Shown: positions 6,320 through 13,638 of the stretch, piece after piece | Numbering within the stretch: position 1 is the stretch's first letter | Layout: each line of letters starts with the position of its first letter | From: Methanodesulfokora sp964525965 | Lineage (GTDB): Archaea; Korarchaeota; Korarchaeia; Korarchaeales; Korarchaeaceae | Length of the DNA stretch: 14,731 nt | Direction: 5' to 3' | Assembly (NCBI GenBank): GCA_964525965.1 | Contig: CAZGKA010000126.1 | Location: 1-14,731, forward strand | Translations under genes and position numbers: made by a program | Notes under the pieces: generated by a model | Database searches by the model: none | What the model was told of the DNA's origin: nothing | What the model saw: only the letters and a program-made list of their open reading frames with translations

Positions 6320-6341
6320 CAAAGGGTGAAGATTCTTCGCA

Positions 6342-7451
6342 ATGAGTGGCCTGTTGGAGTACGAGAAGGGAGGTCCTTACCCTCCGGACCAGTACATTAG
6401 GGTCGATGCAGGACGCCTCAGGTCCTTCGTCAGCGAGGTCTTTGTGAAATTAGGGGTACCTAAGGAAGACGCCGACATCGTGGCGGACAACTTGGTCGCC
6501 GCCGACCTGAGGGGCATAGAGTCCCACGGGGTGTCTAGGCTTAGGAGATACGTCGACGGGATTAAGGTAGGGGCGGTGAAAACGAGACCGGACATAAGGA
6601 TCGTCAAGGAAGGACCGGTTCATGCTCTAGTTGACGGAGATCATGGTTTGGGTCAACCGGTCGCCTACAGGGCCATGAGGCTGGCTATCGAGAAGGCGAA
6701 GGAGAACTTCATAGGAGTTGTCGGAGTTAGGAACAGCAATCATTACGGTATAGCTGGTTATTACGCCAAGATGGCGTTGGATGAGGATCTTATAGGGATC
6801 TCTCTCACGAACTCCAGACCGCTGGTAGCCCATACCGGTGCTATAGGGAAGTACATCGGAACTAATCCGATATCGATCGCTGTCCCGTCAGAGAGGGAGC
6901 CTCACTTCCTGCTGGACATGGCGACCTCCATAGTGACCATAGGGGCCATGGAAGTCGCTGGAAGGAAGGGGCTGGAGATACCTGAGGGATGGGCCATAGA
7001 CGAGAGAGGAGAGTACACCAAGGACCCCAAGGTTGTGATAAAGTCCGGCGCTCTTCTACCGCTTGGAGGACTTGGAGAGCTTTTCAGAGGATATAAGGGC
7101 TATGGTTTAGGGGTGGCGGTCGACATACTGTGCGGAGTGCTGACAGGATCGGCGTGGGGGAGATCAGTGAAGAACACAACCGAAAAGTACAGCAACGTGG
7201 GTCATTTCTTCGTGGCGATCAACCCTGAGGGCTTCACGTCGATTGAGGAGTTTAAGAAAAACATGGAGGCCCTCAAGCAGGAGCTTAAGTCGGCCCCGAG
7301 ACATCCGAAACTGGGAAGAATATGGATCCATGGAGAAAAGGCCTGGCTCACCGAGAGGTACAGGCTCAAACATGGGATCCCGATCTACATCAAGACGCAA
7401 GAGATGATCAGAGGAGTTGCTGAGGAGCTGGGCCTGGAACCTCCGTTTTGA
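6342..7451 (+). CDS. Malate/L-lactate dehydrogenase family (Ldh_2) NAD(P)-dependent oxidoreductase
   Basis: This 369-residue enzyme belongs to the Ldh_2 family (YlbC/YiaK/ComC type), which interconverts 2-hydroxyacids and 2-oxoacids using NAD(P) and has a fold unrelated to classical LDH/MDH. Visible signatures are ADLRGIESHGVSRLRRY (about 55-70), NSNHYGIAGYYA at 131-142 with the probable catalytic His134, TNPISIAVP (174-182) and LDMATS (191-196), then FRGYKGYGLGVAVDIL near 248-263. Length is normal. Substrates in the family include malate, L-lactate, sulfolactate and ureidoglycolate, so the exact one is open. The gene leads an operon: the LutA-like gene starts 27 bases after its stop. Co-location with LutA/LutB-like proteins and with porGDAB favours lactate or a related acid feeding pyruvate; that is inference. 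Confidence 0.9.
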   Translation: MSGLLEYEKGGPYPPDQYIRVDAGRLRSFVSEVFVKLGVPKEDADIVADNLVAADLRGIESHGVSRLRRYVDGIKVGAVKTRPDIRIVKEGPVHALVDGDHGLGQPVAYRAMRLAIEKAKENFIGVVGVRNSNHYGIAGYYAKMALDEDLIGISLTNSRPLVAHTGAIGKYIGTNPISIAVPSEREPHFLLDMATSIVTIGAMEVAGRKGLEIPEGWAIDERGEYTKDPKVVIKSGALLPLGGLGELFRGYKGYGLGVAVDILCGVLTGSAWGRSVKNTTEKYSNVGHFFVAINPEGFTSIEEFKKNMEALKQELKSAPRHPKLGRIWIHGEKAWLTERYRLKHGIPIYIKTQEMIRGVAEELGLEPPF

Positions 7452-7478
7452 AAGATCCTCCCCGAGGAGGTGGGTTCC

Positions 7479-8375
7479 TTGGATCTATCAAGCATAGCCG
7501 CCCTGCTCAGGAGAAATGAGGAGGAGAAGTTCAATCCGTTGGGAATAGATAGAAGATCCTTCTCCGAGTGGGCCGAAGGACTGGAGATGGCTAAAGGAGG
7601 AGAGGTGATCTTCTACACGGGAGGGCTCTATCAGATCGCCCCCCACATAGACTTTCTGGTTTCAGCCATGAAGATCGTCCCAGGAAGCCTGTCCAAGGGT
7701 CTGGCGAAGATAGGTGGAAGGTTTAGCTCCTCTATAAGCAGGATAACAAGCAAAAAGAAGCGGGAGCGGTTCAACAAGATAGTGAGAAAGATCTTTCTGC
7801 TGGTTAGAGACAAGATCCCGGATATAGGTTATCTCTGGGATGAGGAGAGTTACTCTGGAGCCCTTTACTACGACATGGGAATGGATTCTCTCTTCGAGAG
7901 GCACGCTGAGAGGGTTGTAGAGGTCATGAAGAGGAACGGAGTCAGAACCGTAGTTACCATAGACCCCCACACGTACCACGTGCTCAGGGACGTGTTTCCC
8001 AAGTACACAAAAGCCGATTTTGAGGTGAAGCACTACATGGAGCTCCTCGACGGAAGCATTTCCCTCGAGGGGCACGTTGTCCATGATCCCTGCTACCTAG
8101 TCAGATGGTCAGGTCTGCTGGACGTTTTCAGGAGAGTGGTCTCAGGGGTTGAGGAACCCGAGGAATCCGGTCTTACCGCTAACTGCTGCGGTGGCCCTCT
8201 TGAATCAATATTCCCTGAGATGGCTGAGTCTCTAGCGGAGAAAAGGGTTGAAGAGCTTGCCGCCGTTTCCAAGAGGATAGTCACCGCATGCCCGATATGT
8301 CTAGTGAACTTGGGAAGGGTCTGTGACAGGCTCGGGGCCCAGGTCCTCGATGTGGCTGAGGTCTTGGAGGTGTAG
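7479..8375 (+). CDS. CCG-domain Fe-S protein, LutA/LldE/HdrD-like, with degenerate first domain
   Basis: This 298-residue protein has two CCG (cysteine-rich) domains of the kind found in HdrB/HdrD, GlpC and LutA/LldE, which carry unusual Fe-S clusters for electron transfer in lactate or heterodisulfide redox. The second domain is intact: HDPCYL with C205, NCCGGP with C236-C237, and ACPIC with C271 and C274. The first keeps the framework but not the cysteines. FYTGG stands for the usual xxxGC, ESYSGAL for CCGxP, and IDPHTYHVL for CPxCxxxL, so it probably binds no cluster. I start at the TTG at 7479 because GAGGAGGTG ends six bases before it; the GTG at 7470 lies inside that site. The LutB-like gene follows three bases after the stop. 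The role is probably the electron-transfer partner of a 2-hydroxyacid oxidation complex. Confidence 0.85.
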   Translation: MDLSSIAALLRRNEEEKFNPLGIDRRSFSEWAEGLEMAKGGEVIFYTGGLYQIAPHIDFLVSAMKIVPGSLSKGLAKIGGRFSSSISRITSKKKRERFNKIVRKIFLLVRDKIPDIGYLWDEESYSGALYYDMGMDSLFERHAERVVEVMKRNGVRTVVTIDPHTYHVLRDVFPKYTKADFEVKHYMELLDGSISLEGHVVHDPCYLVRWSGLLDVFRRVVSGVEEPEESGLTANCCGGPLESIFPEMAESLAEKRVEELAAVSKRIVTACPICLVNLGRVCDRLGAQVLDVAEVLEV

Positions 8376-8378
8376 GCG

Positions 8379-9575
8379 ATGAGCTTTGAGGAGATGAGGG
8401 AGTTCCTAAAGGAGAAGCTCAGGGATGAGGAGCTCAGGATAGCCCTCGAGAGATCGAGAAAGTCCTATCTAGCCAAGAGGAGAAGATACCTAGAGAAATA
8501 CAGCTACATAAAGGAGCTAGCCAAGGAGGTCAGGTCCATAAAGGAGAGGGCTGTCTCAAAACTGGATGAACTTGTGAGACAGGCCATGGATTCGCTCGAG
8601 GAGAACAAGGTCCAGGTTCACTTGGCCAGGACCGCCGACATGGCCAGGGAGATAGTGGGAGACATAGTTGGAAGCCATAAGCTCGTCGTCAAGGCGAAAA
8701 GCATAACAACCGACGAGATAGGCTTGAGGAGCTTCCTGCAGGAGAGGGGGAATGAGGTCTGGGAGACCGATCTCGGCGAGCTGATAGTTCAGTGGCTCGG
8801 CTCCAAACCCATGCACTTCATAACTCCAGCCATAAACGTCAGGAGGGAGAGGGTCGCGGAGCTGATAAGGGAGAAAATAGGCGCTGAGGTCGATCCCGAC
8901 GACATACCTGAGATGACCAAGGTCGTGAGGAGGTTCCTGAGGGAGAAGTTCATAAGGGCCGACTTCGGAGTGACCGGAGCGAACGTGCTCTCGGCGGACA
9001 CAGGAAGCCTGTTTCTCATAACCAACGAGGGAAACGGGAGGCTGGTCACCGCCTTACCCGAGGTGCACATAGCTGTGGTGGGGGTGGAGAAGATAGTTCC
9101 CACGCTCGAAGATGCGTTCAAGGTATGCGATGTGATCATGAAGTACGCTGGCTATGGAGCTGTGGCCTACTTAAGCGCGATAACGGGGCCCAGCAAGACA
9201 GGAGACATAGAGAAGACCATAGTTTATGGAGCTCATGGCCCTAGGGAGGTTCACGTGATCCTCTTGGACAACGGGAGGATGAAGGCCTCCAGAGACCCTG
9301 TCCTCAGGGAAGCGCTGTACTGCCTGAGGTGCGGGTCCTGCCAGTACCTGTGTCCCGTGTTCGATCTGGTTGGTGGGTACTGGGGCGGAGACGCCTACGT
9401 CGGCGGCATAGGGGTGCTGTGGAACGCCATAACGGGCAGGATGGATGAAGCAATGATTCAGTCCTTCTTCTGCCTGGGATGCGGAAAGTGCAAGGAGGTC
9501 TGTCCGATGAACATAAAAACCCCCGAGGCTATAAGGGAGATCAGAGCTCGCTGGATGAGGGAAAAGCTGGAATGA
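8379..9575 (+). CDS. LUD-domain iron-sulfur protein, LutB/LldF-like
   Basis: This 398-residue protein matches LutB/LldF of the LutABC L-lactate oxidation system. It has a coiled, charged N-terminus (about 1-75), a LUD domain (about 80-305) with VTGANVLSADTGSLFLITNEGNGR, AITGPSKTGDIEKT and YGAHGPREVHVILLDNGR, then a ferredoxin-like segment with CLRCGSCQYLCP (C315, C318, C321, C325) and CLGCGKCKEVCP (C365, C368, C371, C375). It is shorter than bacterial LutB (usually about 460-480 residues), mainly after the second cluster. The ATG has GAGGTG upstream and follows the LutA-like stop by three bases. No LutC gene is present here. Its stop forms ATGA with the next gene. It would pass electrons between the hydroxyacid site and a carrier, working with the CCG protein. 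Confidence 0.9.
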   Translation: MSFEEMREFLKEKLRDEELRIALERSRKSYLAKRRRYLEKYSYIKELAKEVRSIKERAVSKLDELVRQAMDSLEENKVQVHLARTADMAREIVGDIVGSHKLVVKAKSITTDEIGLRSFLQERGNEVWETDLGELIVQWLGSKPMHFITPAINVRRERVAELIREKIGAEVDPDDIPEMTKVVRRFLREKFIRADFGVTGANVLSADTGSLFLITNEGNGRLVTALPEVHIAVVGVEKIVPTLEDAFKVCDVIMKYAGYGAVAYLSAITGPSKTGDIEKTIVYGAHGPREVHVILLDNGRMKASRDPVLREALYCLRCGSCQYLCPVFDLVGGYWGGDAYVGGIGVLWNAITGRMDEAMIQSFFCLGCGKCKEVCPMNIKTPEAIREIRARWMREKLE

Positions 9576-10282
9576 GCTCACTGAATATATTAGCTACCTC
9601 GGATGTCCACTCACCCAAATGGTTCGACCAGTTCGTAAGAGAGGTTGAGAGAGCCTCTTATGAGCCGGATCTCGTGATACTGGCAGGGGACATGATACTC
9701 AAGGGAAGAGTGGATGAGTACAGGAAGATCCTTGATGTGCTCGACAAGTTCAAAGCCCCAAGAGTGGCTGTTCCTGGTAATGAGGAGTACGAGGAGCTCG
9801 AAGACGTCATCAGAGAGAGGTTTGAGGGGGAGCTCATTTTCCTAAGTGATGAGACCTTCACTCTCGAGATTAAGGGGTTCTCCGTCGGGATTGTGGGGAC
9901 CAGGGGGAGCTTAGAGCAACCAACGTACTGGCAGTCCAAGAACATACCGAACATAGGCAGAATCTACTCCGAGAGAGTTAAGGTCGTGGACGAGCTCCTC
10001 TCCAGGCTGAGAGCGGACTTTCGAATTCTCGTATCGCATTACTCAGTGACCTTCAGGACCCTGAAGGGTGAGAACCCTAAGATCTGGAGACATCTCGGAC
10101 ATAGGGGATTTGAGAGGGTCATAGAGAGGAGGAGGCCCGATCTCGTCATTCACGGACACTCTCACAAGGGGACCAAGTTCGCGAGGCTCGGTGGAATAAG
10201 CGTGTACAACGTTGCCTTCCCTCTATGGAAAGAGCTTGTGATCATAGAACTGGGAAGAGAGGGCCTTATGGAATTTTTCTGA
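9572..10282 (+). CDS. Calcineurin-like metallophosphoesterase
   Basis: This 236-residue protein has the motif order of binuclear-metal phosphoesterases: SDVH (D11, H13), GDM (D40), GNEE (N70), SHYS (H156) and HGHSH (194-198). The usual GNH(D/E) has E71 where the catalytic histidine normally sits. This affects the leaving-group step more than the metal ligands, so the enzyme may be altered rather than dead. Archaeal members have varied substrates (nucleotides, phosphodiesters), and none can be assigned. I chose the ATG at 9572, which overlaps the LutB-like stop as ATGA; the open frame reaches back to 9479 only inside the previous gene. It is the last gene of the operon and ends four bases from the converging DHH gene, so its link to 2-hydroxyacid metabolism is positional only. 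Confidence 0.88.
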   Translation: MSSLNILATSDVHSPKWFDQFVREVERASYEPDLVILAGDMILKGRVDEYRKILDVLDKFKAPRVAVPGNEEYEELEDVIRERFEGELIFLSDETFTLEIKGFSVGIVGTRGSLEQPTYWQSKNIPNIGRIYSERVKVVDELLSRLRADFRILVSHYSVTFRTLKGENPKIWRHLGHRGFERVIERRRPDLVIHGHSHKGTKFARLGGISVYNVAFPLWKELVIIELGREGLMEFF

Positions 10283-10286
10283 TCAT

Positions 10287-11285
10287 TTAAAGGAGTTCGA
10301 TCAGGTCCTTCACCAAGTTCTCCAGCTCTTTCGGTCTGTAGTTAGGCCTGAAGATCGAGATTATCCTGTCCTTCAGGGGAACCTCGAGGACGCCGCCACA
10401 GGCGAACGTGTGACCGCCCCCTCCGTAGGACTCACAGATCTTCCTGAGATTTATATCGTCCGCCTGCCTGCACCTGTAGAGGGAGAACTTTCTCAGGCTA
10501 AATATCACCAGCACGAAGTCCAGATCCTCCTTTTGACAGAGAGCCCTCACGATGCACGAGACAGGGCCCGGACTTGATCTAAAGTCGAAGATAGCAAACT
10601 TCCTTCCACTAACCGTACTTAAGACGTCGTAAGACAGATCGTCTAGCTTTACATCCACATTAGCGGACCTTTCGAGGTTTTTTTCTATCTCCTCAGACAT
10701 CAGCTCTCCCTCAACTAGGAGATCTATTATTTTCCTCTTGAGTCGAGTGCTTCTGGAGGCTGAGCGATACATCCTGCTTATCCTCAGCTCGTATCTCGCT
10801 GTATCAGCGTCATTAGCGATCTCAACAAGCCTTGTCGAGAACGGATCCCTCAGGGAAAGGGCCTCCATGACGAGCTTAGCGGCGCTCGTCTCCTCTCTTA
10901 TGACCAAAGAGTCCACGTAGGGCTTGACCGCCTCCAATGCCTCAGCACTCCACGGATGGTGATCTATCCACGTGATCATGCATCCCTTGTCCTTCAGGTT
11001 CCTGAGCTGATCGGCGACTGATTGTGCTATCGCTAAATTTAGCGCTAGATCTGTCAGATAAAGCTTAAACTTCCTACCTTTTATTAGGGAGAGCGTGTCT
11101 GAGAGATTTCTAGGGCTCGTGAAAATTATGTAGGCATCTTCTCCCAAGTACCTCCTGACGAGGGCCGCCGATATTATTCCGTCCACATCTCCGTGAGAGA
11201 TGATCACGTTACTTGGAAGGAGACCTAAACTGCTCCTCAACAGGACGGAAAGTCTCCACTTGAACCTCTTGAAAAAAACCAGCAA
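10287..11285 (-). CDS. DHH/DHHA1 family phosphoesterase
   Basis: This 332-residue protein has the DHH motifs SHGDVDG (H31, D33, D35), LTDLAL (D79) and WIDHHPW (D108-H109-H110), plus the DHHA1 motif YGGGGHTFACGG (GGGG at 288-291, H292). The family includes RecJ-like nucleases, NrnA nanoRNases and cyclic-dinucleotide phosphodiesterases; archaeal members of this size often act on single-stranded nucleic acids or oligonucleotides. The start is TTG at 11285: upstream is GGAGTGA with six bases of spacing, and the GlyRS stop lies six bases before it. It is the last gene of the Sec61 beta-PRTase-GlyRS unit and converges with the phosphoesterase at 10282, with only four bases between stop codons. The substrate is unknown. 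Confidence 0.88.
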   Translation of the reverse strand: MLVFFKRFKWRLSVLLRSSLGLLPSNVIISHGDVDGIISAALVRRYLGEDAYIIFTSPRNLSDTLSLIKGRKFKLYLTDLALNLAIAQSVADQLRNLKDKGCMITWIDHHPWSAEALEAVKPYVDSLVIREETSAAKLVMEALSLRDPFSTRLVEIANDADTARYELRISRMYRSASRSTRLKRKIIDLLVEGELMSEEIEKNLERSANVDVKLDDLSYDVLSTVSGRKFAIFDFRSSPGPVSCIVRALCQKEDLDFVLVIFSLRKFSLYRCRQADDINLRKICESYGGGGHTFACGGVLEVPLKDRIISIFRPNYRPKELENLVKDLIELL

Positions 11286-11291
11286 TCAGGG

Positions 11292-12815
11292 TCACTCCGT
11301 GAGTTCCTCCAGTGAAGCCCCGGAGAGGAACCTCCGGAGCGCCCCAGGAAGTTCCTCCAGACTCAGCCTCACTTGATTCATCGTATCCCTGTCCCTGAGG
11401 GTCACGGTGTCGTCGGAGAGGGTCTGATGATCGATCGTCACACAGGCGGGGGTCCCCACTTCGTCCATCCTTCTGTACCTTCTTCCTATGCTCCCCTTCT
11501 CATCGTAGAAGACATGGAATCCCTCGCTCATCAGGAGATCCCTGACCTGCCTTGCCTTGGAGGTAAGCTCCTCTTTGCTCAGCAGAGGGAACACGGCCAC
11601 TTCTATCGGGGCCAGATGTCTGGGTATGGCAAGCCACACCCTCTTGTCGTCCTCCCTGTAGGAGAGAGCGAGCACGTGATAGACCACGCGGTCCAGCCCT
11701 ATGGAGGGCTCGTAGAGGTGGGGCATCACTTTTCTGCCACCTACGTCCACACTTAGATTGACGCCGCTTACCCTCTGATGCCCTGACAGGTCGTGATCAG
11801 TTCTATAGGCGTTGTTCACCAGCTCAATCCATCCGAGATCTTCCGTGTAGACCTCGAGATCCCAATGGACCAGAGCATAGTGGGCCTTCTCCCCCTCTAT
11901 CAGTTCTCTGTACCTCAACCTTTCTAGAGGAATCCCGATCACCTCGTTGAAGAACTTCTGGTAGATCACGAGCCAGTAGGTTATGAGCGAGTTTATCGTG
12001 TATCCGCTCTCAAGAGCCTCCCTCGCGGTCATCTCGGAGATCTTTCCGGTTTCCCTGTCTTCTCTTCTGAGGAACCTCAACTTATAGTCCAGGAGAGGTT
12101 TGAGCTTCTCGTCGTAGTCGGAGGTATTCTCTGGGTCGAAGAAAACGTGGACCTCCAGCTGTTGAAACTCCCTCATTCTTATCAGGGCTCTTCTAGGAGA
12201 GATCTCGTTTCTAAAGACTCTTCCCACCTGAGCCAGTATGAAGGGCAGCTTCCCCCTGGAGACCATGTAGGCCTTTCTGAACTCCACAACACTCCCTTGT
12301 GTGGTCTCCGGTCTGAGAGCGGCGTTCGGCTCGGTCGCGTCTGCTCCCACTTGGAGGGTGAACATCAGGTTGAAGTGCTTTATCTCGGTCCAGCTTGAGG
12401 CCCCGCACTTGGGACACCTGACCCCCTTCTCGACCAGTATCCTCATGAGCTCCTCGTCGCTCATTCCCTCAAGATTCTCCTCTATTTCGCACTGCTCCTC
12501 TATGAGCTTGTCGACCCTGAACCTGGTGTGGCACCTTTTACATTCAGTAAGCTTGTCGAAGAAGTGCTCTAGGTGCCCGGAGGCCTCGAAGACCTTTATG
12601 GGAAGGGTGAGAGGTGTCTCTATCTCCAGGGCCCCCTCCTTGATCACTATCTCTCTTCTCCAGGCGTCAGCTATCTTCCTCTTGAGAAGCGTTCCCAAGG
12701 GACCGTAAACCCAGTAACCCGCAGGGGCGTCAGAGTAGAGCGTCCTGGCCGACTGCCAGAAGAAACCCCTGCGTTCGGCCAGTGAGATGACCTTCTCGAA
12801 GAGCTCTTCCTTCAA
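11292..12815 (-). CDS. glyS: Glycyl-tRNA synthetase, archaeal/eukaryotic (alpha2) type
   Basis: This class II synthetase of about 507 residues charges tRNA-Gly. With residues numbered from the ATG at 12830, motif 2 is FRNEISPR (206-213) and motif 3 is PSIGLDRV (375-382). A zinc-type pair CKRC (97-100) and CPKC (139-142) sits in the insertion, and the anticodon-binding domain lies at about 405-500 (IEVAVFPL, GSIGRRYRRMDEVGTPACVTID). Archaeal GlyRS is often nearer 570, so it is somewhat compact. I place the start at TTG 12815 (MKEELFEKVISLAERRGFFW), where family members usually begin. GGGTGA lies seven bases upstream, and the TTG overlaps the PRTase stop as TTGA. The alternative ATG at 12830 has no ribosome binding site and would overlap the PRTase by 19 bases. 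The DHH gene follows immediately. Confidence 0.95.
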   Translation of the reverse strand: MKEELFEKVISLAERRGFFWQSARTLYSDAPAGYWVYGPLGTLLKRKIADAWRREIVIKEGALEIETPLTLPIKVFEASGHLEHFFDKLTECKRCHTRFRVDKLIEEQCEIEENLEGMSDEELMRILVEKGVRCPKCGASSWTEIKHFNLMFTLQVGADATEPNAALRPETTQGSVVEFRKAYMVSRGKLPFILAQVGRVFRNEISPRRALIRMREFQQLEVHVFFDPENTSDYDEKLKPLLDYKLRFLRREDRETGKISEMTAREALESGYTINSLITYWLVIYQKFFNEVIGIPLERLRYRELIEGEKAHYALVHWDLEVYTEDLGWIELVNNAYRTDHDLSGHQRVSGVNLSVDVGGRKVMPHLYEPSIGLDRVVYHVLALSYREDDKRVWLAIPRHLAPIEVAVFPLLSKEELTSKARQVRDLLMSEGFHVFYDEKGSIGRRYRRMDEVGTPACVTIDHQTLSDDTVTLRDRDTMNQVRLSLEELPGALRRFLSGASLEELTE

Positions 12816-13381
12816 GGCTCGTTCACCCATCTGAGTATGAACTCGGGGATTCCTATCTCCTCTCTGAGGATCTTCTTCACGTCCTTCTCGCTGAATCCGT
12901 CCTTTTTAAGTTTGTCAAGGAGATATTTGGATGTTTCAGCCCATTCCCAGAAGTAGACCACCCATCTGTCCGTCTCTTCGACGAAGTAGTCCGGTTTAAC
13001 GGAGCTCCACGGTTTGTAGTGAAGCGTCGCCACCCTGACCTCTGACGCCCCCATATCCAAGAGGTGCTGTTTCGCGACCTTCAGGCTCTCGCCGGTGTCA
13101 GAGACGTCGTCGACTAGGAGAACTTTGAGACCGTCCAGCCTGTTGGGGAGCGGTTCCGCTATCCTAGCACTCTCCTCCTTCTCCAAAGTGGTGTAGTGCT
13201 CAACCCTGACAGATCTTATGTCCCTGACATCTAGATAATCACTGAGGAGCCTAGCTATCACCATGCCTCCTCTGTGAATGCTCACTATCACGTCCGGCTG
13301 AAAGTTCGACTCCTTAACTTCTTTGGCCAGCTGAAGGGAGAGTTTTATAACTCTATCTGGGTCTACAGGGAGGAACTCCAC
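12812..13381 (-). CDS. Purine-type phosphoribosyltransferase
   Basis: This 189-residue type I phosphoribosyltransferase has the PRPP-binding motif VLLVDDVSDTGES (87-99) and the pyrophosphate loop SIHRGGM (34-40). The C-terminal DRWVVYFWEWAET (138-150) resembles the hood region of archaeal xanthine/guanine/hypoxanthine salvage enzymes, which join a purine base to PRPP to give the nucleotide. The base is not certain. A tail of about 35 residues (DKLKKDGFSEKDVKKIL...) follows, as in related archaeal proteins. It starts with GTG preceded by GGTGAGGGTAG. The gene lies 23 bases after Sec61 beta and overlaps GlyRS by four bases (TTGA), so it is probably co-transcribed with both. Confidence 0.88.
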   Translation of the reverse strand: MEFLPVDPDRVIKLSLQLAKEVKESNFQPDVIVSIHRGGMVIARLLSDYLDVRDIRSVRVEHYTTLEKEESARIAEPLPNRLDGLKVLLVDDVSDTGESLKVAKQHLLDMGASEVRVATLHYKPWSSVKPDYFVEETDRWVVYFWEWAETSKYLLDKLKKDGFSEKDVKKILREEIGIPEFILRWVNEP

Positions 13382-13404
13382 CTACCCTCACCACAACTTC
13401 ACGC

Positions 13405-13575
13405 TCAGTGAATCACTAAGGGAAGGGTGGTTATCACGAGAGCCACTACCACGGTCAGCACGATCGGAAACCATTTTGGAACCTTTATAGCTCCAGTGTC
13501 CTCAGTAGAGAAGCTCAATATTCCCGCCACCGACATCGGCATTATATCCCTTCTTTTCTTCTTACCCTTGGGCAA
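13405..13575 (-). CDS. Preprotein translocase Sec61 beta subunit (SecG-like)
   Basis: This 56-residue protein is too short for ordinary gene calling but reads like archaeal Sec61 beta, the small tail-anchored subunit of the SecYE translocon. It has the basic start PKGKKKRRD, a middle that ends in GAIKVPKW (residues 28-35), and one C-terminal membrane helix of about 20 hydrophobic residues (FPIVLTVVVALVITTLPLVI, 36-55). The GIK-type motif just before the helix is a family hallmark. The start is TTG at 13575, with GGTGGTG about three bases upstream and an in-frame TGA directly before it, so no longer version exists unless a stop is read through. The C-terminus would face the outside, with the basic end in the cytoplasm. 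It heads the minus-strand unit and shares an upstream TATA-like element with the divergent gene. Confidence 0.87.
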   Translation of the reverse strand: MPKGKKKRRDIMPMSVAGILSFSTEDTGAIKVPKWFPIVLTVVVALVITTLPLVIH

Positions 13576-13604
13576 TCACACCACCATGAGGAACGACCTA
13601 GAAG

Positions 13605-13614
13605 ATTATTTAAT
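13605..13614. promoter_or_regulatory. Shared TATA-like element for two divergent genes
   Basis: ATTATTTAAT is the only strong AT-rich box in the 63 bases between the Sec61 beta TTG (13575) and the metallo-beta-lactamase ATG (13639). It reads as TATA-like on both strands, 30 bases before one start and about 34 before the other. One element may serve both directions. Confidence 0.5.
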
Positions 13615-13638
13615 GGTTCACCTGGGGTGATCCTCCAG

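Larger units (their letters stand above)
5945..6341. other. 397-base gap between divergent genes
   Basis: I see no confident gene here. It holds the leaderless promoters of both flanking genes, a small hairpin CTCC-GAG-GGAG followed by TTTTT on the plus strand (about 6015-6030), an outer inverted repeat GGCAGCC 5997-6003 / GGCTGCC 6045-6051, and the perfect palindrome at 6219-6235. The hairpin with T-run could be the end of a short plus-strand RNA, but there is no clear promoter for one. No C/D-box sRNA or tRNA pattern was recognised. Confidence 0.5.

Noticed and set aside
6250..6345. A 31-codon open frame (MEAKEVYFFLKRQM...) ending in ATGA overlap with the dehydrogenase start
   Set aside because: The dehydrogenase TATA box lies inside it, it has no ribosome binding site and no family resemblance, and an overlap of this kind can arise by chance. 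It is worth a conservation check, but I do not call it a gene.
9479..9571. 31-residue N-terminal extension of the metallophosphoesterase
   Set aside because: It lies inside the Fe-S motif region of the LutB-like gene, and the ATGA overlap at 9572 gives a better start directly before the first motif.
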